64,000 nucleotides of DNA from Puia dinghuensis (GCF_014642875.1 NZ_BMJC01000002.1:1178001-1242000); one strand, 5' to 3'; shown: positions 52,009 to 61,242, counted from the first letter of the stretch. The notes: generated from the sequence alone by a model not told the origin. Translations and numbers: made by a program.

Positions 52009-52026
52009 TGTCTGTCTAGTCAGTCA
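52009..52026. promoter_or_regulatory. Candidate TetR operator upstream of the SDR gene
   Basis: TGTCTGTCTAGTCAGTCA is a quasi-palindrome centred on CTAG (pattern TGWCTGWCTAGWCAGWCA), 17 bp upstream of the SDR start. Confidence 0.5.
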
Positions 52027-52043
52027 TTATATTGTCAAAAAAA

Positions 52044-52610
52044 TTAGCTTATGGCGCGCCAAAAGGTCTCGAATCCAACTTTGCAATGCTTCTTTGCGTT
52101 AGCGGGGTCATTGATCATGATATCCATCGTTGTCTCGGCCAACGAGTTCATAATCGCGCCGACAAAGCTCATAGGGACAGCCCTTAGAGAGCCATTGGCC
52201 CGTATCCGTTCCATCAAATCGGTAAGACCAGCGGAAGTTTTATGTGCTGCAAGTCGAGTCGCTGGTGTAATCTCTTCGGAAACGCTGAGTTGTGCGAGCG
52301 CGCTTCGTTTTTCTGGATTAGACGTTCCCCAATCCATCCAATTCGACCATACGTGAAAAACTTGCTTGCGAAGTTCACTTTCATCTGGAAATCTCTTTAA
52401 GGCGGCAGCCGCCATTCCAGCCTTTAACTCTATAAAAAGCTGGTTGAGCAAATCGACCTTGGTCTCAAAATAGGTGAAGAGAGACCCGTTGGATATGCCC
52501 GCTTCTTTGGCAATCGTCGCCGTCGGCGCACTCAACCCCTGCGTGACGATCACACGTGTTGCTGCATCTAAAATTGCGCTGCGCTTGTCTTCGCTTTTGG
52601 GTCGAGCCAT
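52044..52610 (-). CDS. TetR/AcrR family transcriptional repressor
   Basis: The 188-residue protein begins MARPKSEDKRSAILDAATRV and has the HTH APTATIAKEAGISNGSLFTYF (about 29-49). The ligand-binding half is typical in size. It precedes the SDR gene on the same strand; a perfect 11+4+11 palindrome lies 15 bp upstream of its own start, so it is probably autoregulated and controls the SDR. Confidence 0.92.
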   Translation of the reverse strand: MARPKSEDKRSAILDAATRVIVTQGLSAPTATIAKEAGISNGSLFTYFETKVDLLNQLFIELKAGMAAAALKRFPDESELRKQVFHVWSNWMDWGTSNPEKRSALAQLSVSEEITPATRLAAHKTSAGLTDLMERIRANGSLRAVPMSFVGAIMNSLAETTMDIMINDPANAKKHCKVGFETFWRAIS

Positions 52611-52624
52611 GCTGCAAATATATA

Positions 52625-52650
52625 AATAATTGACTACTCAGTCAATTATT
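52625..52650. promoter_or_regulatory. TetR operator upstream of its own gene
   Basis: AATAATTGACT-ACTC-AGTCAATTATT is a perfect 11-bp inverted repeat. Its AGTCA half overlaps in pattern with the site at 52009-52026. Confidence 0.65.
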
Positions 52651-52697
52651 ATTTATAAAATTTTTACCCCGGGAAAAGATCTTCTTCTCAGCGGATA

Positions 52698-54635
52698 TCA
52701 TTTGGCAACGATGGTATATTGAAAAACGGCGACCCGCACCGGGGACTTTAAATCCAACCGAATTCTGGTGATGGTCCGGTGATGCCAGCTCTCTTTCAGC
52801 CCCTCCTCTTCCGGCGTGGTCAACTGCATTTCCTCACTTTGGACGCTCCAGACCCGCGCGTCGTAGTGCAGTTGCACCTTTTTCCCCCTGTCGGTTGCAA
52901 ACACGATCAATCCTGGCACCGTGATATCGACGGCCCCAACCGTCATGATATTTTGAGTCAGCGAACTAAATACGCTATCTGCCTGGCAATTGTCCGTGAT
53001 CGTTATCTTTCCCGCTTTTTCTGCCAATATGCTCCGATTCCAGGCGCTTACTCCGGCGGAGGCCGGGTAGGCCTTTGCAAGGTTCATGGTCAGTCTCGCC
53101 CCGCGCCGGTCTGCTCGATAAGAAACCTGACTGGCACCATACGCAAGCCCTTCCTGTTGCTGCTGGCCGTTGACCGTCGGCAAATTGTGAAATGCGGAGG
53201 TATTGAACCAGAGCCGGTATCGGTCTTTTGAAAACGTACGGGCCGTATAGGTGCCGGAACCGACGTCTACGATCACGGGCTGACCGTCCACATAGACGAT
53301 AAAGTCACCGACGTCATTGTGGTTGTGGCTCTTGCCATTGTTGCCGGCATGAGCGGCCACAAAAAGTCCATGGGCCAACCGTGAGACCATAAGCTGTACG
53401 TCCGGCAGCCAGGCATCCCCGATATCAGTGAAAACGGCAGGGGTTGCGCGGATATCATGGATGTCCATGAAGTCAAAAAGTTCCCTTGTGCGATGAAATT
53501 GTTGGCTAATTGCATACCCATTCCCGGCATACAACCAGTTGCCGAAGCCGCGCATGACGGTGTCTCCCGTCTCAGCGCCAAAACGTCGGATCATGCACGG
53601 TTCCGGCGCCATTTCAGGGTGCGCGTCCCCAATATTGACAAAATAATTGCCGCCGATATGCACCCTATAGATATAAGCTGCCATGTTGCGGACAATATCC
53701 GCGTGAAAGATATTGATGCGGCCATTAGTGGCGCTTTGCAGGAGGTCCAGAACATCCAGAACACAGCCAGGTCCGTAAGCCCAATAGGTCGGTCCTTCCT
53801 CACATGCACCGTCATCTCCCAGGCCGTTGAGATATTGGTCCGTCACCTGCATGGCCCGGTACACATACTGCGTCCTTTTATTGCCCTCTTTTTCGAGCAA
53901 TAGTACAGCAGTAAGATAATTGGACATGATCCAGGGCGCCCAGTTATTCAGCTTGGCTTCTCTGTTTCCCGCCCCCAGCCAGTCATATTTGGCCGTTTCC
54001 ATCGGCACAAAGATGCGCCTATTAACTTCGTAGTAAATGCGCCCGCGGACCAACGGTGAAATGCTGTCAAGCTCGGGTCCAATGAAATAATCCGCCCAGG
54101 CCAGGTTGGCTGCCGTCTCGGCCGCAAAGAGGTCGACCACCGGGTTGTCCGCGTCAGGCAGCCCTTTTCCGCCTTTTTGCAAAAAGAGATGCGCGGAGGC
54201 GCCCCAAAACGTTTCTTCGGAGATGGACCATATCCCGTCCAGGATCGCATCCAGGAACCGCCCCCTACCCTCCACGGATTCGGCCAGTACCAGCGCCCAA
54301 AGCCGGTTACGTTTTCCAAAGACGAGATTCTCATATCTCGTCCGGTTGCCGTTGCGAAAAAAGTCCAGGGTCACGGTAGCCGGTACATTGGGGAACGGCC
54401 CTTGCAGGCAAGCCTCGCCGTTTTTGATCAAAATCGCTCTGATGCTGTCAGGTAATATTTTTGCCCATCCCACCGCCGACTGGGGGAAAGGCTTCCACGC
54501 CGCCTGTGATACAAGCACCCTTTGTAGTCCTGCAAGATCCATCTCCTTCTCCAACAGGTTGCGCGGAGTCAGTTGTGCATTCGCAGATGGGCCGAGCAAA
54601 AGAAATGCAAGAATCGATATCAGCAAACTCTTCAT
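52698..54635 (-). CDS. Heparinase II/III-family polysaccharide lyase
   Basis: The 645-residue exported enzyme has a signal peptide (MKSLLISILAFLLLGPSANAQ), an alpha/alpha-toroid first half (GNREAKLNNWAPWIMSNYLTA, DDGACEEGPTYWAYGPG) and the heparinase II/III motif SHNHNDVGDFIVYVDGQPVIVDVGSGTY in a beta-sandwich second half. Family members cleave uronic-acid-containing polysaccharides by beta-elimination; the precise substrate is not clear. It overlaps a cupin gene by 4 bp, forming a small operon. Confidence 0.88.
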   Translation of the reverse strand: MKSLLISILAFLLLGPSANAQLTPRNLLEKEMDLAGLQRVLVSQAAWKPFPQSAVGWAKILPDSIRAILIKNGEACLQGPFPNVPATVTLDFFRNGNRTRYENLVFGKRNRLWALVLAESVEGRGRFLDAILDGIWSISEETFWGASAHLFLQKGGKGLPDADNPVVDLFAAETAANLAWADYFIGPELDSISPLVRGRIYYEVNRRIFVPMETAKYDWLGAGNREAKLNNWAPWIMSNYLTAVLLLEKEGNKRTQYVYRAMQVTDQYLNGLGDDGACEEGPTYWAYGPGCVLDVLDLLQSATNGRINIFHADIVRNMAAYIYRVHIGGNYFVNIGDAHPEMAPEPCMIRRFGAETGDTVMRGFGNWLYAGNGYAISQQFHRTRELFDFMDIHDIRATPAVFTDIGDAWLPDVQLMVSRLAHGLFVAAHAGNNGKSHNHNDVGDFIVYVDGQPVIVDVGSGTYTARTFSKDRYRLWFNTSAFHNLPTVNGQQQQEGLAYGASQVSYRADRRGARLTMNLAKAYPASAGVSAWNRSILAEKAGKITITDNCQADSVFSSLTQNIMTVGAVDITVPGLIVFATDRGKKVQLHYDARVWSVQSEEMQLTTPEEEGLKESWHHRTITRIRLDLKSPVRVAVFQYTIVAK

Positions 54636-54955
54636 TTTCTGAAATCCTCCCGCACCGGGTTAAAAATATCCAGCAGCTTGCAATCCGTGATTGCCAGGCC
54701 TGAATGCGGTACATTCGACGGAATGACGAGGACGGCTCCAGGCCTCAAAATAACCGGTTCACCCGATACCGTCAGCTGAAAAACTCCCTCCAACACCTGC
54801 GATACCTGCTCATGCACGTGTGCATGCTCAGGCGAGGCGCTTCCGGCTTTGATCTCAAAATAGGCGAGGGTCATCCCGGCCGTATGGATGAACCGGCCTG
54901 AATATCCCGGTGCGGTTTCCCTGGGTGGGATAGCGGAAAGCTCAATGGGCTGCAT
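54632..54955 (-). CDS. Small cupin-domain protein
   Basis: ATG 54955 is preferred over one seven codons earlier. The 107-residue single-domain cupin has the metal-binding motifs PEHAHVHEQVSQVLEG and PGAVLVIPSNVPHSG. In such genes near polysaccharide lyases the cupin may act on unsaturated uronate products (KdgF-like), which would fit the adjacent lyase. It stops inside the heparinase start (4-bp overlap). Confidence 0.85.
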   Translation of the reverse strand: MQPIELSAIPPRETAPGYSGRFIHTAGMTLAYFEIKAGSASPEHAHVHEQVSQVLEGVFQLTVSGEPVILRPGAVLVIPSNVPHSGLAITDCKLLDIFNPVREDFRK

Positions 54956-55003
54956 AAATAAGTGGATTCTGTTCAAGCGTTTGAGGACCAGTAAATATAC
55001 GTT

Positions 55004-55366
55004 TTATTTGCCGGCAAACATGGCCGCAAAGGGCCTGCCATCGAAAGCTGATTCAACGTGACTGATCTTTCCGTTTTTGAATTGGTGCCATTCGGCAACG
55101 AGGGTTACGGCTTCAACGGGGGCCTTGGTTTCCAGTTCGAAGAAGATAGCGGCCTGGTCACCCTCCGAAATGATGGTTTTTACGGTGATCCGCACCGTCA
55201 TCTGCAACAGCCCGGTAAAAGTCTCTATGTACTTATCTGCATTCGGGTAGGTTTCAAAGAGGCCTACGAATACAAGATCATCGCTCAAAAAGGTTCTTGC
55301 CTTTGCAATATCCTTTTTTGCCGCTGCTTCGTAAAATGCCTTGAGAATCTCGCCTGAGTTGGACAT
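55004..55366 (-). CDS. NTF2-like (SnoaL-type) protein
   Basis: The 120-residue protein has the cone-like NTF2 fold pattern: helix (MSNSGEILKAFYEAAAKKDIAKARTFLSDDL), strand DLVFVGLFE, and VTLVAEWHQFKNGKISHVESAFDGRPF at the end. Members can be isomerases or binding proteins; no active-site residues are diagnostic. It is co-directional with the cupin and heparinase genes, 49 bp upstream of the cupin. Confidence 0.85.
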   Translation of the reverse strand: MSNSGEILKAFYEAAAKKDIAKARTFLSDDLVFVGLFETYPNADKYIETFTGLLQMTVRITVKTIISEGDQAAIFFELETKAPVEAVTLVAEWHQFKNGKISHVESAFDGRPFAAMFAGK

Positions 55367-55481
55367 AACTGTATTTTTTTGTTAATGACTAGTTTGAATA
55401 TAAAAGACCAATGAGTATCTACAAAAGGGACATTCATTCCAGAATATTTTTTACTTAATTGTTTTTCAACCAATTGCATGC
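55367..55481. other. Non-coding gap left of the mobilization region
   Basis: No gene or clear repeat is seen. If the mobilizable element had an end here, no att-like duplication is recognisable. Confidence 0.4.
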
Positions 55482-57446
55482 TCAGATTTGAATGACCAGA
55501 TGATGCAGCTCTGGTGATGAAGAAATCCTAACCATTTCCGATTGGACGAGGACGTCGATCTCGGCGCGGACCTGGCGGAAGTTGGCGTCGAGGATCTCAG
55601 GCGTGACTTCGCGAATGTTGGGCAGGGGTTGGTAGGTGGCTTCTTCGGCATTGAGGGCGGGGAAGTCGGCGTCGATGCGGCAGCAGAAGGTTTTGAGCGG
55701 GATGGGTTGTTCGGGGGTGTCGGCGACCATCCCGACGAATTCGCCAGGGGAGAGGTTGGCGATGCGGGATTCGGGAATAACGGGTTCGAGCTGGTGGGAT
55801 TGGGTGATCTGGAGATCGGCATAGGTGCTGGTGAGGCTTTCGCGGTGCTGCATGGTGCGGCCGAAGCGGTCGGCGAGCAGGCGGGCAGTGTCGCCCGTGA
55901 CCTGTCCCGAGATGATGTTGCCACAGGTGTGGAGGATGACGTCGGCGAGCTTGTCGCCGTAGGCGTGCTTGAGCTGGTTGCTGTTTTGCAGGCAGAGGGT
56001 GACGGCGATGTCGTTGCTGCGGCCGGTGGCGATGGTCTTGTCGATGGTATGAACGGCGATGGTACTGAACTCTTCCAGGATCACGGCGAGCGGGTGGCCG
56101 CCCTTCTTGTTGGCAAGGCGGTTGATGGCATTGAGGTAAGCCGAGATGACGGGTCCATTCGTGGCCGCTTTTTGCGGATTATTGCCGAGGGTGAGTATCT
56201 TGGGGGATTGGGGATTGTTGAGGTCGAGGGTAAAGTCGTTGCCGGTGAGGATATAGTAGAGTTTGGGGGAGGAAAGTTTGGACAGACTGATCGTGGCGCT
56301 GGCGATCTGGCCGGCCAGCTGCTCGTTGGCCGATTCTACCAGGGCATCAACGAAGGGGCCGATGTGGGCCTGGAGCTGAGGTTCGGCGCGGAGGATGGTG
56401 AAGAGCTTTTTGAGCGGCGTCTGGGCGAGTTCGATGACATGGGGCCAGGTGCAATATATTCCGTCCTTGTACAGCCGCAGATACCAAATGAGAGCCTTGA
56501 CAAAGCTGATAGCCGACTCCACAAAGAACTCGCCCTGCTTGCCCAGCCATTCCATGTTGAGCCCCAGGAGCAACGCACGGGCAGATTCCTCGGCGTCGGT
56601 AATGTCGGTGAGAGTCGCGGGGTGGAGGAGATTGCAGCGATGGGATCGATTGAGGTCGTCGAATTGGATGTTATAGAAGTCCACTCCTTTGGGGTATCGG
56701 GATTTGAAGCGCAGAAAATAATTGTACGTAAGTCGGGAGAGATCGTCGTATTTAAAATCATGCAGAACCATGGCATACCCCTTTTGGATCATTTGCCGTA
56801 TGAAGTGCTGGAGGACATAGGCGGTCTTGCCCGAGCCGGGTGTACCCAGGATAAGGGTACCGCGAGCCGGGACGACGAAATTGAGCCAACTTTCGAGGGT
56901 AGCGCCGTTGTACTGAAAATGTGCGGGTAGGTTGACGGACCGGGGATTGGTGATGAGCCGTTGTTCCTGGGGGAAGGACTCGTGGAGGCGATTGAAGATG
57001 TCCGGGTCGGACCGGTGCCAGATGACCCGGCTGAGATAGTTGCCGCCGTAGAGGACTAGCAGATAGCCGAAGCCGCATAGCAGGATGTACGGAAGGCCGG
57101 TACCGGCGAGGATGCCGCTGACGAAGTAAAGGAAGATGCCTCCGATGCATATGGTGAGTCCACAGCGGGGCGTGTAGTCCGGGGATTTTTTTCCGTCTGC
57201 GCCCAACAGGGAGATGCCCAGGAGCAGGAGGGCGAGGGATTTCCCGGCGAGGAAGCCGGCGATGAGCGGGAGGTTGGCTATCGTATCGACCAAGCGCTGG
57301 ATGATGGGGTCGCCAGGCCCGGCTTCCCGGCAGGAGGGGCAGTTGTGGCAAAAGAAGTGCAGGAGTAACAGGAGGATACCAGCGATGCGGATCGTATCGA
57401 GAATGCGATGGAGGGCATTTTCATCCTGTCCAGTGGGTTTGCTCAT
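55482..57446 (-). CDS. Type IV coupling protein TraG/TraD-like ATPase
   Basis: The 654-residue protein has N-terminal membrane helices (several between residues 18 and 135), Walker A GTPGSGKTAY (201-210) and Walker B-like PLAVILEEFSTIAV. The C-terminal region carries the LCLQNSNQLKHAYGDK RecA-like element. In conjugation such proteins pump the relaxase-DNA complex into the transfer channel. It is co-directional with the relaxase gene 11 bp upstream. No other transfer genes are present, so the element needs help to move. Confidence 0.88.
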   Translation of the reverse strand: MSKPTGQDENALHRILDTIRIAGILLLLLHFFCHNCPSCREAGPGDPIIQRLVDTIANLPLIAGFLAGKSLALLLLGISLLGADGKKSPDYTPRCGLTICIGGIFLYFVSGILAGTGLPYILLCGFGYLLVLYGGNYLSRVIWHRSDPDIFNRLHESFPQEQRLITNPRSVNLPAHFQYNGATLESWLNFVVPARGTLILGTPGSGKTAYVLQHFIRQMIQKGYAMVLHDFKYDDLSRLTYNYFLRFKSRYPKGVDFYNIQFDDLNRSHRCNLLHPATLTDITDAEESARALLLGLNMEWLGKQGEFFVESAISFVKALIWYLRLYKDGIYCTWPHVIELAQTPLKKLFTILRAEPQLQAHIGPFVDALVESANEQLAGQIASATISLSKLSSPKLYYILTGNDFTLDLNNPQSPKILTLGNNPQKAATNGPVISAYLNAINRLANKKGGHPLAVILEEFSTIAVHTIDKTIATGRSNDIAVTLCLQNSNQLKHAYGDKLADVILHTCGNIISGQVTGDTARLLADRFGRTMQHRESLTSTYADLQITQSHQLEPVIPESRIANLSPGEFVGMVADTPEQPIPLKTFCCRIDADFPALNAEEATYQPLPNIREVTPEILDANFRQVRAEIDVLVQSEMVRISSSPELHHLVIQI

Positions 57447-57457
57447 GGTGGTGGAAT

Positions 57458-58585
57458 TTAGATTCGCAGGCCTTTGTGTTGTTTTTGCCTGATGGATTGT
57501 TGGTTGGATTCGGTTATGAGGGATGGCTGAAGGGGATCGAAAGATAGTTTCTGCCGGATGGCGGGAAGGTGATAGTCTGGCCCCAGTTGGGTAGTGTTTA
57601 TCACGGATCGGGATGCAAAGTCGACCAGCAACAGGCCTGTGATGGCGCCCCGGGCGTCAAGCCCAGAAGCGGCCGCGAGCTGGTTGCGGCGGAGTGCGTC
57701 GTGAAAAGCAGCATAGTCTTGCGGGTTTGCCAGGAGTATACTGTCGAGGGCTACGCGGGTACGCTGAATGGCCAGAGGATCGGGCTGTTGGAATTCCCGG
57801 AACCTGGTTTCCAGCCAGGAGAGGGTAGGTTTGGATTCGAGGGCGCTGGCCTTTATGGGGGCACCTCTCCCCTGCCCTTTCTCGTCCAGAATCTGGTAAA
57901 GCAGGCCACCGAAGCCATAGAGCCGGCTGCCGGGCCGGCCGGTTTTGGCGATGAGGTTGAATTGCCGGAGGATGGCGTTGAGTTCGGCGATGGATCGATA
58001 CCGGTAGTTGTGCAAAATATAATCCAGCGTTTGGGTGATGACTTCCTTTGTCGGGAGTTTCCCATATTGGATCTTTTCTGCGGGGCCGGTGAGTTGCTGC
58101 AGCTTGCGTTTATGGCCCGCTGCTTTTACCAGGCTGAACTCATCTTCCACTGCCCTGCGGGCCGGTTCGGAGATCTTACCTGGCATAAGGAGGGGGTAAT
58201 AAATATGGCTGCCGTCGGGCCTGATGGAAATCGCAGCGATATGGACATGCGGAGCAGCTGCGTCAAAATGACGGTACACAAGATAGGGTTGATCGCCATA
58301 GCCGATTCGCTGCATATAGGACGCAGCAATGTCCACCAACTTTTCGTTATCCAGGTTCTCTTCCGGCGCAAACTGCAGGACGACATGCACGGCGGTTTGG
58401 GTTGCACGTTGATTCAATGATTGCAGGTCGTTGAAGCGACGGTTTTTGTCTTCCGGAGTGAGGTCAGCTGCGTCCTTGAGGAAGTTGCCGGCATAGATGC
58501 ATTCGGCCTTCTTTTCTCTGACCTTTTGCTCATTGTAGTACAGGAGCTTGCCTACTTTGCCGAAGGGTTTTGTTTTTGCGAGCAT
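57458..58585 (-). CDS. MobB-type relaxase
   Basis: The 375-residue relaxase has the histidine triad HFDAAAPHVHIAAI (H106, H113, H115), preceded by the conserved QFAPEENLD and a catalytic Tyr candidate near the N-terminus (LLYYNEQ). It would nick oriT and stay bound to the strand. It overlaps the MobA gene by 34 bp and precedes the TraG gene. The length is near that of Bacteroidota MobB proteins. Confidence 0.88.
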   Translation of the reverse strand: MLAKTKPFGKVGKLLYYNEQKVREKKAECIYAGNFLKDAADLTPEDKNRRFNDLQSLNQRATQTAVHVVLQFAPEENLDNEKLVDIAASYMQRIGYGDQPYLVYRHFDAAAPHVHIAAISIRPDGSHIYYPLLMPGKISEPARRAVEDEFSLVKAAGHKRKLQQLTGPAEKIQYGKLPTKEVITQTLDYILHNYRYRSIAELNAILRQFNLIAKTGRPGSRLYGFGGLLYQILDEKGQGRGAPIKASALESKPTLSWLETRFREFQQPDPLAIQRTRVALDSILLANPQDYAAFHDALRRNQLAAASGLDARGAITGLLLVDFASRSVINTTQLGPDYHLPAIRQKLSFDPLQPSLITESNQQSIRQKQHKGLRI

Positions 58586-58962
58586 AGTTCGTAGATGTTG
58601 ACGAGTGTGGCTTTGATAGCCGTGATATTGTCTCTCAGCTCGAACTCAGCCGCCAGGAGGAATTCGAGGGTTTCCTGTGATATAGTTCCGGGGTGCAGGG
58701 ACCGTAGCTGCTGCACCCTAGCACTGAAGCTGTGGCGCAGTGCTTCCAGTTGTTGCTTTATCCCGATAGCAGTGAGTTCGAACTGGTCGAGGGATTGATT
58801 CCGGTATTTCTTTATGATCGGCTCCCGGTGTAGAAGGCCACGGATGTAGTCTGAAAATACCCGGTAGGTGGTGGAAGTGAATTTCTCTCTGAGGTCTGCA
58901 TATTCCGATGGGGTGAGATGGACGACCAATATCCGTTTGCGCAACTCCTTCTTCTGCTTCAT
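58552..58962 (-). CDS. MobA-type mobilization accessory protein (ribbon-helix-helix-like)
   Basis: ATG 58962 gives 136 residues beginning MKQKKELRKRILVVHLTPSEYADLRE, typical of MobC/MobA proteins that bind oriT. A longer frame to 59058 is possible. The middle has YRVFSDYIRGLLHRE and the C-terminus is a helical coiled-coil-like region. It starts the leftward mobilization operon. Confidence 0.82.
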   Translation of the reverse strand: MKQKKELRKRILVVHLTPSEYADLREKFTSTTYRVFSDYIRGLLHREPIIKKYRNQSLDQFELTAIGIKQQLEALRHSFSARVQQLRSLHPGTISQETLEFLLAAEFELRDNITAIKATLVNIYELCSQKQNPSAK

Positions 58963-58981
58963 GATCTTTCGCTGCTTTTCG

Positions 58982-59019
58982 GGAATTCTCTGATTGCTTT
59001 GGCGGGCATTGAAAATTCC
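58982..59019. other. Candidate oriT inverted repeat upstream of mobA
   Basis: GGAATTCTC (58982-58990) and GAAAATTCC (59011-59019) form a 9-bp inverted repeat with one mismatch around 20 bp, in the gap between the divergent mob and regulatory operons. Confidence 0.45.
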
Positions 59020-59081
59020 GTAGTTTATTCCTAAATTTACTATAACGGTGTAGAACATGCTCTGTTGACTCTTTTTGGCCT

Positions 59082-59705
59082 ATGATTACGAGCAATCAAT
59101 TGTTCACATCAAACCTTACCAATATGGAACCACTTATCCGGCTGTTGCATGCCGTCCATCCACTTTCGCCTGCATTGGAGGCGCACCTTCGTTTGAAGAT
59201 CAAATGTTACCAGTACAAGAAAGGGCAGAAGATCGTAAAGGCCGGGGAGATCGCCTCGCATATCCTGTATTTAGAGAAGGGGTTGATCCGGAGCTATTCC
59301 CTCGTGCAAGGGAAAAGGATCTCCAACTATTTCATGCGGGAGGGAGATATTATTATCTCGGTAGAGAGTTTCCTGCAACAAATCCCTGCGCACGACTCGA
59401 TCGAAGCCCTGGAGGATTGTATCTGCTGGGGGATCACCTTTGAAGAGTTAGAAGAGACTTATGCATTTTTTCCTGAGTTTAATGTGCATGGGCGACTGAT
59501 CACGGGGACCTATTATTGTCGGAGTGAAGCCCGCCATCGCGGCAGGCACCGGAAGAGGTCGCATGAAATATATGCTGCGCTGATGGAAAGCGACCCCAAC
59601 CTGGTGAGCCGGGTAAAGGATGTGTATATGGCCAGTTATCTTAATGCAAGCAAAGCGACCCTTTCCAGGGTCAAGCATGCTTATGCGAAGAGAAAGTGGC
59701 GTTGA
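59082..59705 (+). CDS. Crp/Fnr-family regulator
   Basis: The 207-residue protein has a cyclic-nucleotide-binding-like N-terminal domain (KKGQKIVKAGEIASHILYLEKGLIRSY, ISNYFMREGDIIISVESFL) and a C-terminal HTH (VKDVYMASYLNASKATLSRVK). A later start at ATG 59124 is possible. It is divergent from the mob genes and 84 bp before rteC, suggesting control of transfer or of neighbouring genes. Canonical cAMP-binding residues are not evident. Confidence 0.85.
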   Translation: MITSNQLFTSNLTNMEPLIRLLHAVHPLSPALEAHLRLKIKCYQYKKGQKIVKAGEIASHILYLEKGLIRSYSLVQGKRISNYFMREGDIIISVESFLQQIPAHDSIEALEDCICWGITFEELEETYAFFPEFNVHGRLITGTYYCRSEARHRGRHRKRSHEIYAALMESDPNLVSRVKDVYMASYLNASKATLSRVKHAYAKRKWR

Positions 59706-59789
59706 AAAGGTATCATTTGAAGCCTTATTCATTTCCCTATTGACAATCGGTTATGGGTATACTAACTTCGTTTCCATGAATGAAATTAT

Positions 59790-60608
59790 ATGGAACGGAA
59801 TTTTGGGCGCTTGCAGGAAGAACTGGGGAAGGCTCTGCAGGAGACGTTGAAGGAAAGCAATCCCATCAACCGGTATATCGGTAGTATCAAGGTAACCAGT
59901 GAGGCGATCTTGAGGATGAAGGAGCAGGTGGCGGCATGTCCGTTCGAGGGAAAGGCAGCGGAGATCTACCATTTCAAGTACGAGGCGCCGGAATTTTACA
60001 GTCGTCTCTTTTATTTCATGGAACTAAACCGGATAGAAGCCGGCCGGGTGCATAAGGAGCCGGCGGCTTTTATAGCCCTGCTGGGACAGGAAAGGCGGCG
60101 GCTGGAAGAGTACTTCCGGCAGCATGACCATATCTGCCGGTACTATAACCAGGGGTCTACCTTTCAGGACGAATACCTTTTCCTTCGCCAGCCTACCGGC
60201 CAATGGTCGGGAGATGAGATTGGGACCTTTATCCATACTGATTTTACGATCGGTACGTATTGGGTGTCCTGGATAAAGGCCAATGACCGGCTGCGGGTGT
60301 GGATCAGGGAAGAGATGGAGCAAATGGAGCCGGAGGCGGCCGGCGCGAGGAAGATGAGGAAGTTGAAATGGACGGGTGGCAGGGCTGCGCTGATCGAGAT
60401 GCTTTCCGCGATGCATGCGGCTGGTTGTTTCAATAACGGCAAGCATACGCTGAAACAGGTGATGGAAGCGGGGGAAGAGATATTTGAAGTGAAGCTGGGG
60501 CAATATCATGTAGCCCTGAATGAAATGTCGACGCGGAAGGACAGGGCGCAATTCCTGAACAGCCTGGTGAGGGTTTTGTTGGGAAAGTTCGATTCTCTGC
60601 TGGAATAA
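59790..60608 (+). CDS. RteC-domain protein
   Basis: The 272-residue protein matches the RteC pattern, especially the C-terminal part: LKWTGGRAALIEMLSAMHAA, NGKHTLKQVMEAGEEIFEVKLG and STRKDRAQFLNSLVRVLL. In the Bacteroides conjugative transposon CTnDOT, RteC activates excision in response to tetracycline. In this lineage RteC-like genes accompany many islands and their inducers are unknown. It follows a Crp/Fnr gene and precedes another regulator. Confidence 0.9.
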   Translation: MERNFGRLQEELGKALQETLKESNPINRYIGSIKVTSEAILRMKEQVAACPFEGKAAEIYHFKYEAPEFYSRLFYFMELNRIEAGRVHKEPAAFIALLGQERRRLEEYFRQHDHICRYYNQGSTFQDEYLFLRQPTGQWSGDEIGTFIHTDFTIGTYWVSWIKANDRLRVWIREEMEQMEPEAAGARKMRKLKWTGGRAALIEMLSAMHAAGCFNNGKHTLKQVMEAGEEIFEVKLGQYHVALNEMSTRKDRAQFLNSLVRVLLGKFDSLLE

Positions 60609-60627
60609 TCATCTTAAAGCTTATCAT

Positions 60628-61128
60628 ATGCGAACGTATTGGATCGAACAATTACCGGGGATGCCGGAGTTGCCTTATTGTTGTGCCGGTCCTGTCAGGC
60701 CGGAGCGGGTGACAAGTACGTTTATCGAAGAAGGCTATTTCGTCGAATACTTCGACTATCCGTATGACCGCCAGAGGACGGTGGCGATGTTGTTCGGGCC
60801 GCGGGAGTTCGTGGTGAGATGTCATCCTGTTTTTTCCACGATACAGGCGTTGGACCGGTCGTCAGTTGTGGAGTTCTCGTACGGCAATGTTTTCCGGACG
60901 TTGCGGCAATTCCCGGAGGCGGCCGTTCACTACAAAATAGTAAAGGAGCTGTATGAAAAGAAGGTAGCGGACCGGCTGGTGTTGGCGCGGATTGAAAGCG
61001 ATGAGGACCGGTTTAGGTTTGTACGGGAGAAGCAGGGGTGGGTGCTGTCGCGAGTCCCCGACGGGCTGATAGCGGGGTATTTGGGGGTGTCAAGGGAACG
61101 GTTGGCGGAGTTGAAAAGAGGGGTGTGA
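60628..61128 (+). CDS. Crp/Fnr-like regulator or diverged relative
   Basis: The 166-residue protein has a beta-rich N-terminal half resembling a nucleotide-binding fold (FIEEGYFVEYFDYPYDRQRTVAMLFGPREFVV) and an HTH-like C-terminus (VPDGLIAGYLGVSRERLAELKRGV). It is shorter than typical Crp proteins. It follows rteC by 19 bp and is probably co-transcribed with it. Confidence 0.65.
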   Translation: MRTYWIEQLPGMPELPYCCAGPVRPERVTSTFIEEGYFVEYFDYPYDRQRTVAMLFGPREFVVRCHPVFSTIQALDRSSVVEFSYGNVFRTLRQFPEAAVHYKIVKELYEKKVADRLVLARIESDEDRFRFVREKQGWVLSRVPDGLIAGYLGVSRERLAELKRGV

Positions 61129-61242
61129 GGCGGTGGGAAATGGCGCATGAACCGGGGAGGTGGTGCGAGGCGGCGTGTGAATCGGGGGAGGCCGTACAGG
61201 TGGGAGAACGTCGTGTTTTCTTCATTCTAAAATAAACCTTAT

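Larger units (their letters stand above)
55482..61128. mobile_element. Mobilizable-element relic (TraG-MobB-MobA / Crp-RteC-Crp)
   Basis: A leftward mobilization cluster and a rightward regulatory cluster diverge from a region with a probable oriT. RteC is a known regulator of Bacteroides conjugative transposons. No integrase, excisionase or Tra channel genes are present in the window, so the element seems degraded or depends on a helper. Confidence 0.6.

Noticed and set aside
55542-56930. 462-codon frame antisense to traG
   Set aside because: It is Gly/Asp/Glu-rich without domains; the coupling-protein motifs on the other strand are clear.
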